Positions 9,070 through 16,703 of a stretch of DNA of 64,000 nt are shown one piece after another; the first letter of the stretch is position 1; each line of letters begins with the position of its first letter. The position numbers and the translations under genes were made by a program. The DNA is from Microbacterium paraoxydans (GTDB taxonomy: Bacteria > Actinomycetota > Actinomycetes > Actinomycetales > Microbacteriaceae), in the NCBI RefSeq assembly GCF_020524545.1, contig NZ_JAIVLG010000003.1, positions 1-64,000 of the forward strand. Reading direction: 5' to 3'. Under the pieces are notes generated by a model. It was given only the letters and a program-made list of their open reading frames with translations. It was not told the origin of the DNA and did not search any database.

Positions 9070-10278
9070 GTGACCGACTCCAATTCCCCCGGCACCGCGC
9101 TCGTCCTCTCGTACTCGGCGATCGTGACGGATCCGCGTGTCCGACGGGAGATCGATTGGTTGACGAGCGCTGGCTGGACCGTCGACACGCTGGGCCTCGG
9201 CGAGCACCCGACGGATGCTGTCCGTGATCACTATGTCCTCGCCCCGCCCCTGTGGTGGACGCGCGGGCGGTGGGGAACGCTGGTCTCCCACGTCGGTCTG
9301 ACCGGTCGGATCCGGTTCCGGAACCTTCTCACGCGGCGGGTGCCGATCGCACTGCGGCGACTGATCCGTTCAGGGCACTACGATCTGATCGTCTTCAACG
9401 AGTACGAGTTCGTGCCCTGGGTCGAGGATCCGAGAGATTTCACGCCGGAAGCATTGCAAGCGAACCTGCACCTCGATCTGCACGAGTACCGCAACCCGAA
9501 CGTCCGTCGCCGCACTCTGGGCGGACGGCTCACCGGGGCACACTACCGCTGGGTGCGACGGCATCTCGGCTCGGAGAAGTTCTCCAGCCGGACGGTGGTG
9601 AACACGCCGATCGGAAAGCTCTATGCCGACGAGTTCGGTTTCCCGGTGCCGTCGGAGGTACGCAACGCGCCACCTTTCGTGCCTGGGCTCGAACCGGGAC
9701 GGGTGGACCCGGACGAGATCCGTCTGCTCTTCCACGGCCTTCCGAGCTGGCGCCGCGGCTTCGAGGAGATTCTCGAAGCCCTTGACGGGTTGCCCTCCCG
9801 ATTCACGATGACCTTCATGCTCATGCCGAGTCCCGCGGTCCACGAGCGACTGCGAAACGTGATCGCAGCGCACCCTGCTCGTGACCGGATCGCCATCGTT
9901 CCCCCTGCGCCGATGCGCGAGATCGCGGAGCACATCAACGGCTACGACCTCGAGATCATCTTCTACAAGCCCTACGAACCCAACCTGCAGTACGCGATGC
10001 CCAACAAGTTCTTCGAGGCCGCCCAAGGGGCGCTGGGAGTGGTCGTGGGGGAGACGCAGACGATGGCACCCCTCGTCCGCCAATACGGGCACGGCGTCGT
10101 CGTCCCCGAGTTCACCGCTGCGTCGTTGCGCGAGACGTTGGAGACACTGGAGCCGATGGGCATCTCCCAGATGAAGGCCAATGCTCGTATCGTCGCGGCC
10201 AAGATCAATGCCGAGTCCGAAGGCGCCGCATTCCTCGAGGCGATCCGGAGCGGGCACGACGAACGGGAAGCAGAGTGA
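9070..10278 (+). CDS. Glycosyltransferase family 4
   Basis: This 402-residue GT-B enzyme opens with 'LVLSYSAIVTDPRVRREIDW' and has a late donor-site region 'MPNKFFEAAQGALGVVVGE'. It is a paralogue of the minus-strand enzyme at 12103-13239, which has the parallel segments 'DARVRRQV', 'DLHEF' and 'LPNKFFDFVQARLGVIVG'. The 45-base gap from the previous gene is the only real break in the operon; the ribosome-binding site before this GTG is weak. It probably adds a sugar to the glycan flipped by the ABC protein encoded next. Confidence 0.82.
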   Translation: MTDSNSPGTALVLSYSAIVTDPRVRREIDWLTSAGWTVDTLGLGEHPTDAVRDHYVLAPPLWWTRGRWGTLVSHVGLTGRIRFRNLLTRRVPIALRRLIRSGHYDLIVFNEYEFVPWVEDPRDFTPEALQANLHLDLHEYRNPNVRRRTLGGRLTGAHYRWVRRHLGSEKFSSRTVVNTPIGKLYADEFGFPVPSEVRNAPPFVPGLEPGRVDPDEIRLLFHGLPSWRRGFEEILEALDGLPSRFTMTFMLMPSPAVHERLRNVIAAHPARDRIAIVPPAPMREIAEHINGYDLEIIFYKPYEPNLQYAMPNKFFEAAQGALGVVVGETQTMAPLVRQYGHGVVVPEFTAASLRETLETLEPMGISQMKANARIVAAKINAESEGAAFLEAIRSGHDEREAE

Positions 10279-12077
10279 AAGAGAACTGGCACCTCTATCG
10301 GGAGGTCCTCGGGGTGCTCCCTCGGAGCGCTTCGAAGTTCCTGCTGTTCTATGCGAGCACCATGGGCGTCCTGTCACTCATGGACGGGCTCGCGCTCGGT
10401 CTGCTCGCTGTCGTCATAGCGCCTCTCATCAGCTCGAGCCCGATCACAATCCCCCTGCTGGGAACGCTCGAGGGGCCCGAGCTCCTGATCCCGCTCGGGC
10501 TTGTCTGCGGGTTGATCGTGGTCAAGGGCATCCTTGCCCTCACGCTGCAGTGGTTCGCCACCCGCCGGTTCGCCCGATACGAGCTCGAGCTCGGCGTCCG
10601 TGTCTTCGACGGCTACATCCGCGCTCCATGGGTCGAGCGCCTGCGACGCAACTCCTCCGATCTCGTGCGCATCAGCGATTCGAGCGTGAGCACCACGATC
10701 TCAGGGCTGTTGCTTCCCGGCGCCTCGCTGGTCGGCGAACTCATGAGCTTCGTCTCCCTCATCCTCGTGCTCGCGATCGCACAGCCTCTGGTCGGCCTCG
10801 TGACGCTCGTGTACCTCGGTCTCATAGCCCTCGTCCTTCAGCTGCAGATATCTCGCCGCTCGAAGCAAGCTGGGCTCGTCGCGCTGCGGTACTCCCTGCG
10901 CTCGTCGAGGCTGATCACCGAGATGATCGGTGCGCTCAAGGAGGTGACTTTGCGGGGCACTGCCTCCGAAGTCGCCGAGGTCGTGCGGGAGAACAGGTCG
11001 CACGCGACGCGTGCTCGCGCGAACTCCCAGTTCCTCGCGCAGGTGCCCCGGCATGTCCTCGACGTGGCGCTGATCGGTGGGATCGTGCTGGTGGGCGTCG
11101 CCGGCTTCGTCACAGCGGGGAGTGTGCAGGGGGCGGTCGGGTCGATCGCGCTCTTCGGCCTCGCAGGGTTCCGTCTCGCTCCTGCCCTCGTGCGTTTCCA
11201 GAGTGTGCTCCAGCAGATCAATGTCTCCGCTCCGCACGCACGCGCCGTCCTGGAGGAGGTTCGGAACTCCAATCGCTACATGGAGCTCGCCGCCGCAGGT
11301 GACCGGCAGGAGCTCCCCGCGACGCCGAAGAGAATCGAACTCAGAAACGTCGGCTTCCGGTACTCACCCGATGCTGAGCAGGCGGTACGCGGTGTCACGC
11401 TGGACATCCCGTTCGGGTCACAGGTCGCTTTCGTCGGCGCATCCGGTGCAGGGAAGTCAACGATGATCGACCTGCTGCTCGGTCTCGTCGAACCCACATC
11501 GGGAACGATCGCGGTCGACGGCGTCCCGCTGAGCGCCGCCCTCAACGCATGGCGCGCGCAGATGGCGTACGTCCCGCAGGAGGTCTCGTTGTTCGATGCG
11601 ACGATCGCGCAGAACGTCGCTCTCAGCTGGCGAAGCGACTTCGATCGAGATCGAGTCGTCGCCGCCCTCGACAGTGCGCAGCTGCTGACGCTGATCGAGG
11701 CGAGGGACGGCGGGGTAGACGGCAAGATCGGCGAGCGCGGACTCGCGCTATCGGGCGGGCAGCGACAGCGGCTGGGGATCGCCCGCGCACTCTACACCCG
11801 TCCTCAGGTACTCGTGATGGATGAAGCGACCAGCGCGCTCGACACGGCGACGGAGGCGGCGGTGACCACCGCCATCGACGAGCTCCGAGGAAGGGTGACC
11901 ACGATCACTGTCGCTCATCGGCTGTCCACGATCCGGCACGCGGACGTGATCTTCTTCATGCGGGATGGTGTGGTTGCGGCGTCCGGAAGTTTCGACGAGG
12001 TTGTCGCCGCGGAGCCGGAGTTCGCGCTTCAAGCGGCGCTTGCCGGACTCGTCGGGGGCGATGACGCGGTCCTATAG
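10275..12077 (+). CDS. ABC transporter, fused permease and ATPase (PglK-like flippase)
   Basis: This 600-residue half transporter has an N-terminal six-helix transmembrane domain (about 20-310) and a C-terminal ATPase. Walker A is 'GASGAGKST', the signature 'LSGGQRQRLGIARALY', Walker B 'VLVMDEATSALD', and the H-loop 'VAHRLSTI'. In glycan loci this architecture matches PglK-type flippases for undecaprenyl-linked oligosaccharides, although MsbA-like lipid or drug export cannot be excluded. The GTG start overlaps the stop of the preceding glycosyltransferase. It ends the first operon, facing a convergent gene 25 bases away. Confidence 0.85.
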   Translation: MKENWHLYREVLGVLPRSASKFLLFYASTMGVLSLMDGLALGLLAVVIAPLISSSPITIPLLGTLEGPELLIPLGLVCGLIVVKGILALTLQWFATRRFARYELELGVRVFDGYIRAPWVERLRRNSSDLVRISDSSVSTTISGLLLPGASLVGELMSFVSLILVLAIAQPLVGLVTLVYLGLIALVLQLQISRRSKQAGLVALRYSLRSSRLITEMIGALKEVTLRGTASEVAEVVRENRSHATRARANSQFLAQVPRHVLDVALIGGIVLVGVAGFVTAGSVQGAVGSIALFGLAGFRLAPALVRFQSVLQQINVSAPHARAVLEEVRNSNRYMELAAAGDRQELPATPKRIELRNVGFRYSPDAEQAVRGVTLDIPFGSQVAFVGASGAGKSTMIDLLLGLVEPTSGTIAVDGVPLSAALNAWRAQMAYVPQEVSLFDATIAQNVALSWRSDFDRDRVVAALDSAQLLTLIEARDGGVDGKIGERGLALSGGQRQRLGIARALYTRPQVLVMDEATSALDTATEAAVTTAIDELRGRVTTITVAHRLSTIRHADVIFFMRDGVVAASGSFDEVVAAEPEFALQAALAGLVGGDDAVL

Positions 12078-12102
12078 CCGCGACGGCAGGATGTGACTCC
12101 CG

Positions 12103-13239
12103 TCAACCGCCGAGCTGGGCGATCGCGGTCGCCCAGACGGGCATCTGGCGCTCTGCGGACAGCTCATCGGATGCGGCATCGGCAGCAGCCTTCCACTCCT
12201 CGACCCGCTCGGGCGAGAGCGCGTCGAGGACAGAGACGATGTCCTCGACGGCGAAGCCCGCCGTGACGGCGCCCAGGCCGTGGTGTTCCACGAGCGACGC
12301 CATGCCTGGAGTGGGTCCGACGATCACTCCGAGTCGGGCTTGGACGAAGTCGAAGAACTTGTTCGGAAGCGCGAGGGCCTGATTCGTCACTGTCGGTGGG
12401 AGGAGGTGGATCCCGACGTCGTAGGTGTTGAGGATGTCCAGGAGCTCGGTGGACGGAACGGCCGGCTCCACGTGGATGCGCGGCCCGAGCTCCGCCGCGA
12501 GCTCACGGAGCTGCGCGAGATAGGAGGGCGAGCTGGAGGTCAGGTAGAGCGTGAGCTCCAGATCTGTCCGGGTGCGGGCGGCGGCCTGCATCATGAGCTC
12601 GATCTTGCGTCCGGGCATCGCACCGCCGGCGTGCACCAGGCGGATCGGGGCGTGCACGGCGGTCGGCGTGAGTGAACGGTGAGCCGGCGCGTTCGTCACG
12701 ATCCCCAGTGACAGGTTGAACGGCGCGTATGCGGTGCGTACGCCATCACCGACGGTCGTCGCGGATGCCGCCCTCGTCGCGTAGGTTCGGATCAGCCAGT
12801 CGAAGTAGGGCCGACGCAACGCGACCCAGCGCGGGTTGTCGTCGTGGAGACCCGGATAGAACTCGTGAAGGTCGGCGTGCACACGGTCCGGTCCGGCGAG
12901 GGACAGCGCGAGCGGCACGGCTTCGATATCGTTGGCGATCACACGTCGGTACTCCCTGTTGCGCAGAGCCTTCCGTGCCGCGCGCACAGTGGGGTCGGTC
13001 CAATACAGCATGCGGTACAGGCGGAGGCGCAAGAGCGCGGACTCCGCGTAGAAGCGTGCCTTCCGACGCACGCCGGCCGTCGGAGGGAGGGGGAGCTCGA
13101 CGTGCTCCGCGGCTTCGGGGAGGCCGGGGCCGTGCGCCGCCGTGATCGTGTGGTATTCCGGTCCGAAGAGAGAGACCTGGCGCCTGACACGAGCGTCTTG
13201 TTCCAAGCGGGAGAATGACACGATCAGGAGAGAGTCCAT
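12103..13239 (-). CDS. Glycosyltransferase family 4, paralogue of the 9070 gene
   Basis: This 378-residue GT-B protein opens 'LLIVSFSRLEQDARVRRQV' and contains 'HADLHEFYPGLHDDNPRW' and 'LPNKFFDFVQARLGVIVG'. It is homologous to the plus-strand GT at 9070-10278, so one probably arose from the other by duplication. The ATG at 13239 has a clear GGGAGGA ribosome-binding site about 8 bases upstream. An upstream extension to 13452 would overlap the divergent promoter and has no support. The substrate is unknown. Confidence 0.82.
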   Translation of the reverse strand: MDSLLIVSFSRLEQDARVRRQVSLFGPEYHTITAAHGPGLPEAAEHVELPLPPTAGVRRKARFYAESALLRLRLYRMLYWTDPTVRAARKALRNREYRRVIANDIEAVPLALSLAGPDRVHADLHEFYPGLHDDNPRWVALRRPYFDWLIRTYATRAASATTVGDGVRTAYAPFNLSLGIVTNAPAHRSLTPTAVHAPIRLVHAGGAMPGRKIELMMQAAARTRTDLELTLYLTSSSPSYLAQLRELAAELGPRIHVEPAVPSTELLDILNTYDVGIHLLPPTVTNQALALPNKFFDFVQARLGVIVGPTPGMASLVEHHGLGAVTAGFAVEDIVSVLDALSPERVEEWKAAADAASDELSAERQMPVWATAIAQLGG

Positions 13240-13308
13240 GAGGAAATCCTCCCATGGGCGGGCTCCCGGTGCGCCCGAGGCGAGCGGGAGGTGCGGCTGG
13301 CCGCCGAC

Positions 13309-13324
13309 TAACATGGCAGATGTG
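13309..13324 (+). promoter_or_regulatory. Leaderless promoter, TAACAT-N7-GTG
   Basis: TAACAT at 13309-13314 is followed by seven bases and an in-frame GTG at 13322. This matches the leaderless pattern repeated through the window and decides the start of the following glycosyltransferase. Confidence 0.55.
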
Positions 13325-14431
13325 CCAGCAGCCGACCGTCCGACCATGATCTTCCATGTTCCCTTCCCGTTGAATCCCGAGGCGACGAGCGCGAGCGGCA
13401 TCCGTCCTGTGATGATGCGCCGGGCGTTCGAGGAAGCCGGATACGACGTCATCGAGATCTCCGGCCACCATCCGCAGCGTCGTGCGAAGATCCGCGAGGT
13501 GAAGCGACGTATCGCCGCCGGCTTGGCCGTCGACTTCGTCTACTCTGAGGCCGCGACGACGCCGACGGGTTTGGGTGAGCCGGTGACGTGGCAGACGAGT
13601 CTGACGCGCGACATCGCGTTCTTGCGCTTCTGCCGCAGGAACGGTGTCCCCGTGGGCCTCTTCTATCGCGACATCTATTGGCGCGACGAGGAGTATGCGC
13701 AGCGGGTCGGGCAGCCGTACACGACTCTGTTGCGATGGCGCTACCGGGCAGATCTGAAGGGCTACCGGACGGCCGTGGACCGCTTGTTCGTGCCGTCGAT
13801 GCGGATGGCCGAAGTGATGCCGTTCACGGATCCCACCCGGTGCACCGCTCTGCCGCCGGGGTGCGTGATCGTCGAGACCAGCCCGGTGGACGATCCCGCG
13901 ACGATGTTCTATGTGGGATCGGTCGGGCACTACTACCAGTTGCAGGAGGCCGTCCGGGCATTCGAGTCCGTCGAGGGCTCATCGTTCATCTTGTGCACCA
14001 ATGCCGCGCAATGGGAGACCGAGAAGAGCAGTTACGAGCCGCTGTTCTCCTCGGGGGCGACGAAGGTCGTGCACGCTACCGGGAGTGACCTCGAGCCCTT
14101 CTATGATGTCTCGGCGCTGGGATGCCTCTTCATGGCGCCGATCGGCTACCGTGAGTTCGCCGCGCCCCTGAAGCTCTACGAATACCTCGGGCACGGGCGC
14201 CCGATCATTGCGACAGCGGGATCTCTCGCCGCTGATTTCGTGGAGCAGAACGGCATCGGTTGGGCTCTCCCATACGACGGCAAGGCTCTCGCGGACCTCG
14301 TCGAAGAACTCCGACGCGAGCCGCAGTCCTATCGCGAGGTCGCGGAGCGTGCGTCCTCGATCCGGCACGAGCACACCTGGGTGGCACGCGCTGCTCAGGT
14401 CGCGACGGAACTCACCGGACAGGAACGCTGA
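13322..14431 (+). CDS. Glycosyltransferase (GT-B type)
   Basis: This 369-residue protein has weak family signatures. It begins 'TMIFHVPFPLNPEATSASG' and has an 'MRRAFEEAGYDV' helix. A C-terminal half contains 'FYVGSVGHYYQLQEAV' and the donor-site-like 'APLKLYEYLGHGRPIIAT', typical of GT4-type enzymes. The GTG at 13322 is chosen because a TAACAT hexamer lies seven bases upstream. ATGs at 13313 and 13346 are alternatives. It is transcribed away from the GT4 gene at 12103, with 82 bases between the two start codons. The role in the glycan is unknown. Confidence 0.8.
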   Translation: MPAADRPTMIFHVPFPLNPEATSASGIRPVMMRRAFEEAGYDVIEISGHHPQRRAKIREVKRRIAAGLAVDFVYSEAATTPTGLGEPVTWQTSLTRDIAFLRFCRRNGVPVGLFYRDIYWRDEEYAQRVGQPYTTLLRWRYRADLKGYRTAVDRLFVPSMRMAEVMPFTDPTRCTALPPGCVIVETSPVDDPATMFYVGSVGHYYQLQEAVRAFESVEGSSFILCTNAAQWETEKSSYEPLFSSGATKVVHATGSDLEPFYDVSALGCLFMAPIGYREFAAPLKLYEYLGHGRPIIATAGSLAADFVEQNGIGWALPYDGKALADLVEELRREPQSYREVAERASSIRHEHTWVARAAQVATELTGQER

Positions 14432-14462
14432 CGGATCGCGGCACGCCGGCCCGACTTGTCGC

Positions 14463-15566
14463 TCAGCGTGACGAGTCGCCTCGGATCGAGACCGCCTCGC
14501 GGTATGCGTCGGTGTAGCCGCGCAAGACGGCTTCAGGGGAGTAGTCGTCTCGTATCGTCGCGGCGATGCTCTCCGGCGTCCGTGATCGCTTACTGGCCCA
14601 GAGATCGAGGATCGCGCGCGCGTAAGCGTCGGGGGTACGGTCGGTCACGAGCCGCCCGTTCTCCGGGGAGATGTAGTCGCGTTGGCCGCCGCGGGAACCG
14701 ATCACCACGGGTCGCCCATGCGCGATGGCCTCGAGAGCTGCCAGGCACAACGTCTCCCCTCGGGTGGGGAGGATGAAGATGTCGGCCCGGTCGAGCTCTC
14801 GTGCCACGCCGTGCGCATCTTGTCTTCCCGTGAGCGTGAGTGCGGTCGAGTGGGCGGACTCGGATTCGAGAGCACTCCGCAGCGGACCGTCCCCGATCCA
14901 TACGAGGCTCGCCTCCTGCCCCTGTTCCTTGAGCCGTTGGACCGTCGCGAGCGCGAGCAGGGGATCCTTGCCGTCCACGAGGTTGCCCACGGCGACGAGG
15001 CGGATGAGATGCGCATCGTCAGGGGGAGCGACGAGCGCGGTCACGGGGGACACCACTGAGGGCACGATGCGTATCGGTCCTGAGCGGAAGGTCCTGATCC
15101 GCTCGGACAGATGGCTGCTCACGGCTGTCACCACGTCGGGGCGGCGCAGGAACCCCCCGGTTGCGCGGAGGACCGCGCGGCCTCGCTGACTCAGCGAGTC
15201 CGGATCGCCGATGCCCGACCAGTGCTCGGAGTGCACCCAGGGCACGGTGACCTTGCGCGCCGCGAGTGGGAGCAGGGCTTGGAAGGCATGAGTGTGGAGC
15301 ACATCGGCGTCCGCCATCGACGACCGCAGGCGCTTCCCGGCGGAGAGTGTGTCGCGGACGCTGCTGCGCGACCACGGAACGCGCTCGAGTGTGAACGGGT
15401 GGTCGGCCGAGATGTCCTCCCCGTCCGCGAGGAGCGTGGGGTCGACCAGGTGTATGACGTGTACGTCGTGGACCTCCGCGAGGAGCGCCGCGTCGCGGGC
15501 CACGAAAACCCCGGCGACCGGGTTCGCGAGGGTCGGGAACCAGGGGGTGACCATCAGGATGCGCAC
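14463..15566 (-). CDS. Glycosyltransferase family 4
   Basis: This 367-residue GT-B enzyme begins 'RILMVTPWFPTLANPVAGVF'. It has an acceptor-side segment 'DVLHTHAFQALLPLAARK' and 'PWVHSEHWSG', then the GT1-domain 'VAVGNLVDGKDPLLALATV' and the donor-binding 'PTRGETLCLAALEAIAHGRP'. The usual E-x7-E pattern is recognisable in the last of these. The start is set to the GTG at 15566, seven bases after a TAGCGT hexamer; a GTG at 15575 overlaps that hexamer and is less likely. It is divergent from the 2-epimerase gene. Confidence 0.85.
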   Translation of the reverse strand: MRILMVTPWFPTLANPVAGVFVARDAALLAEVHDVHVIHLVDPTLLADGEDISADHPFTLERVPWSRSSVRDTLSAGKRLRSSMADADVLHTHAFQALLPLAARKVTVPWVHSEHWSGIGDPDSLSQRGRAVLRATGGFLRRPDVVTAVSSHLSERIRTFRSGPIRIVPSVVSPVTALVAPPDDAHLIRLVAVGNLVDGKDPLLALATVQRLKEQGQEASLVWIGDGPLRSALESESAHSTALTLTGRQDAHGVARELDRADIFILPTRGETLCLAALEAIAHGRPVVIGSRGGQRDYISPENGRLVTDRTPDAYARAILDLWASKRSRTPESIAATIRDDYSPEAVLRGYTDAYREAVSIRGDSSR

Positions 15567-15579
15567 CCGAACCACGCTA
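15564..15579 (-). promoter_or_regulatory. Leaderless promoter, TAGCGT-N7-GTG (minus strand)
   Basis: On the minus strand TAGCGT (15579-15574) is followed by seven bases and GTG at 15566. It supports the shorter start of the GT4 gene at 14463-15566. Confidence 0.5.
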
Positions 15580-15606
15580 TCAACCGAACCACCAGGATGC
15601 TCGGCC

Positions 15607-15623
15607 TAGGATTGTGTTCTGTG
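15607..15623 (+). promoter_or_regulatory. Leaderless promoter, TAGGAT-N8-GTG
   Basis: TAGGAT at 15607-15612 lies eight bases before the GTG of the 2-epimerase gene. No ribosome-binding site is present and no good -35 is visible. It is back to back with the minus-strand promoter at 15579. Confidence 0.55.
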
Positions 15624-16703
15624 AAGATCGTCAGCGTCGTGGGCGCCCGCCCCCAGTTCGTCAAGCTCGCTCCCATCCACAAGGCGGCGCTCGCCGCGGG
15701 AGTCGAGCACGTCATCGTGCATACCGGGCAGCACTACGACCCCATGCTCTCCGACGTGTTCTTCGAGGAGCTCGGCATCGGCGCCCCGGATGTGCACCTC
15801 GGCGTGGGCAGCGGTTCTCACGGTGTCCAAACCGGTGCGATGCTCGCTGCGCTCGACGCGGTGTTCGACGAGCACCGCCCGGACTGGGTCCTCGTGTACG
15901 GAGACACGAATTCCACGGTCGCCGCGGCGCTGAGCGCGGTGAAGATGCACATTCCGGTGGCTCACCTGGAGGCGGGACTGCGCAGCTTCAATCGGCGGAT
16001 GCCCGAAGAACACAACCGCGTGATGACCGACCACGCCGCCGACCTGCTCCTGGCACCCACTCAGGTCGCCGTCGACCACCTCGCGAATGAGGGACTCGCC
16101 GACCGCACGGTGCTGGTCGGGGACGTCATGACCGATGTCCTGTTCGAGATCCGTGACGAGGTCGCAGGAACGCCCTCGATCCTGCTCGACGAGCTGGGAC
16201 TCTCACCGCAGGGTTACTACGTTGCGACGATTCATCGCGCGGAGAACACTGACGATCCCGCGCGCCTCGCGGAGGTTGCCGGCGCCCTCGCCGGTCTGGA
16301 CCGCCCGGTGATCCTGCTCGCGCACCCGCGCGTCGTCGCGAAGGCGGCCGCGCACGGCATCTCCCTCACCCAGGGATCTCTCGTCGCGCACGCACCCCTC
16401 GCCTACGCCGACCTCATCGCGGCCGCATTGTCGAGCGCCGGTGTCGTGACGGACTCGGGCGGACTTCAGAAGGAGGCCTTCCTCCTCGGCGTGCCGTGCA
16501 CGACCGTGCGCACCGAGACCGAGTGGGTGGAGACCATCCATCTCGGCTGGAACGTACTCGCGAACACTGCAGAAGAGATCTCCGCGGGTGTCACCCGCCC
16601 GCGCCCCGATGACACATCCGAGGCGCCCTACGGTGACGGCCACGCGGCTGAGCGGGTCATCGCGGAGCTCGTGAAGGCCGGCGGCGGCACCGGTCGAGGG
16701 TGA
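15621..16703 (+). CDS. Non-hydrolysing UDP-sugar 2-epimerase (WbpI/WecB family)
   Basis: This 360-residue GT-B-fold epimerase inverts C2 of a UDP-N-acetyl sugar. Family motifs are 'GARPQFVKLAPI', 'HTGQHYD', 'GDTNST', 'HLEAGLRSFNRRMPEE' and 'TDSGGLQKEAFLLGVPC'. The segment 'RTETEWVETIHLGWN' resembles the WbpI/WlbD branch, which acts on UDP-GlcNAc3NAcA, more than classical WecB, which acts on UDP-GlcNAc. With the WbpA-, B-, D- and E-like genes nearby, it would produce UDP-ManNAc3NAcA. The GTG at 15621 follows a -10 box directly; a longer in-frame extension upstream is antisense to the neighbouring GT and unlikely. Confidence 0.88.
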   Translation: MKIVSVVGARPQFVKLAPIHKAALAAGVEHVIVHTGQHYDPMLSDVFFEELGIGAPDVHLGVGSGSHGVQTGAMLAALDAVFDEHRPDWVLVYGDTNSTVAAALSAVKMHIPVAHLEAGLRSFNRRMPEEHNRVMTDHAADLLLAPTQVAVDHLANEGLADRTVLVGDVMTDVLFEIRDEVAGTPSILLDELGLSPQGYYVATIHRAENTDDPARLAEVAGALAGLDRPVILLAHPRVVAKAAAHGISLTQGSLVAHAPLAYADLIAAALSSAGVVTDSGGLQKEAFLLGVPCTTVRTETEWVETIHLGWNVLANTAEEISAGVTRPRPDDTSEAPYGDGHAAERVIAELVKAGGGTGRG

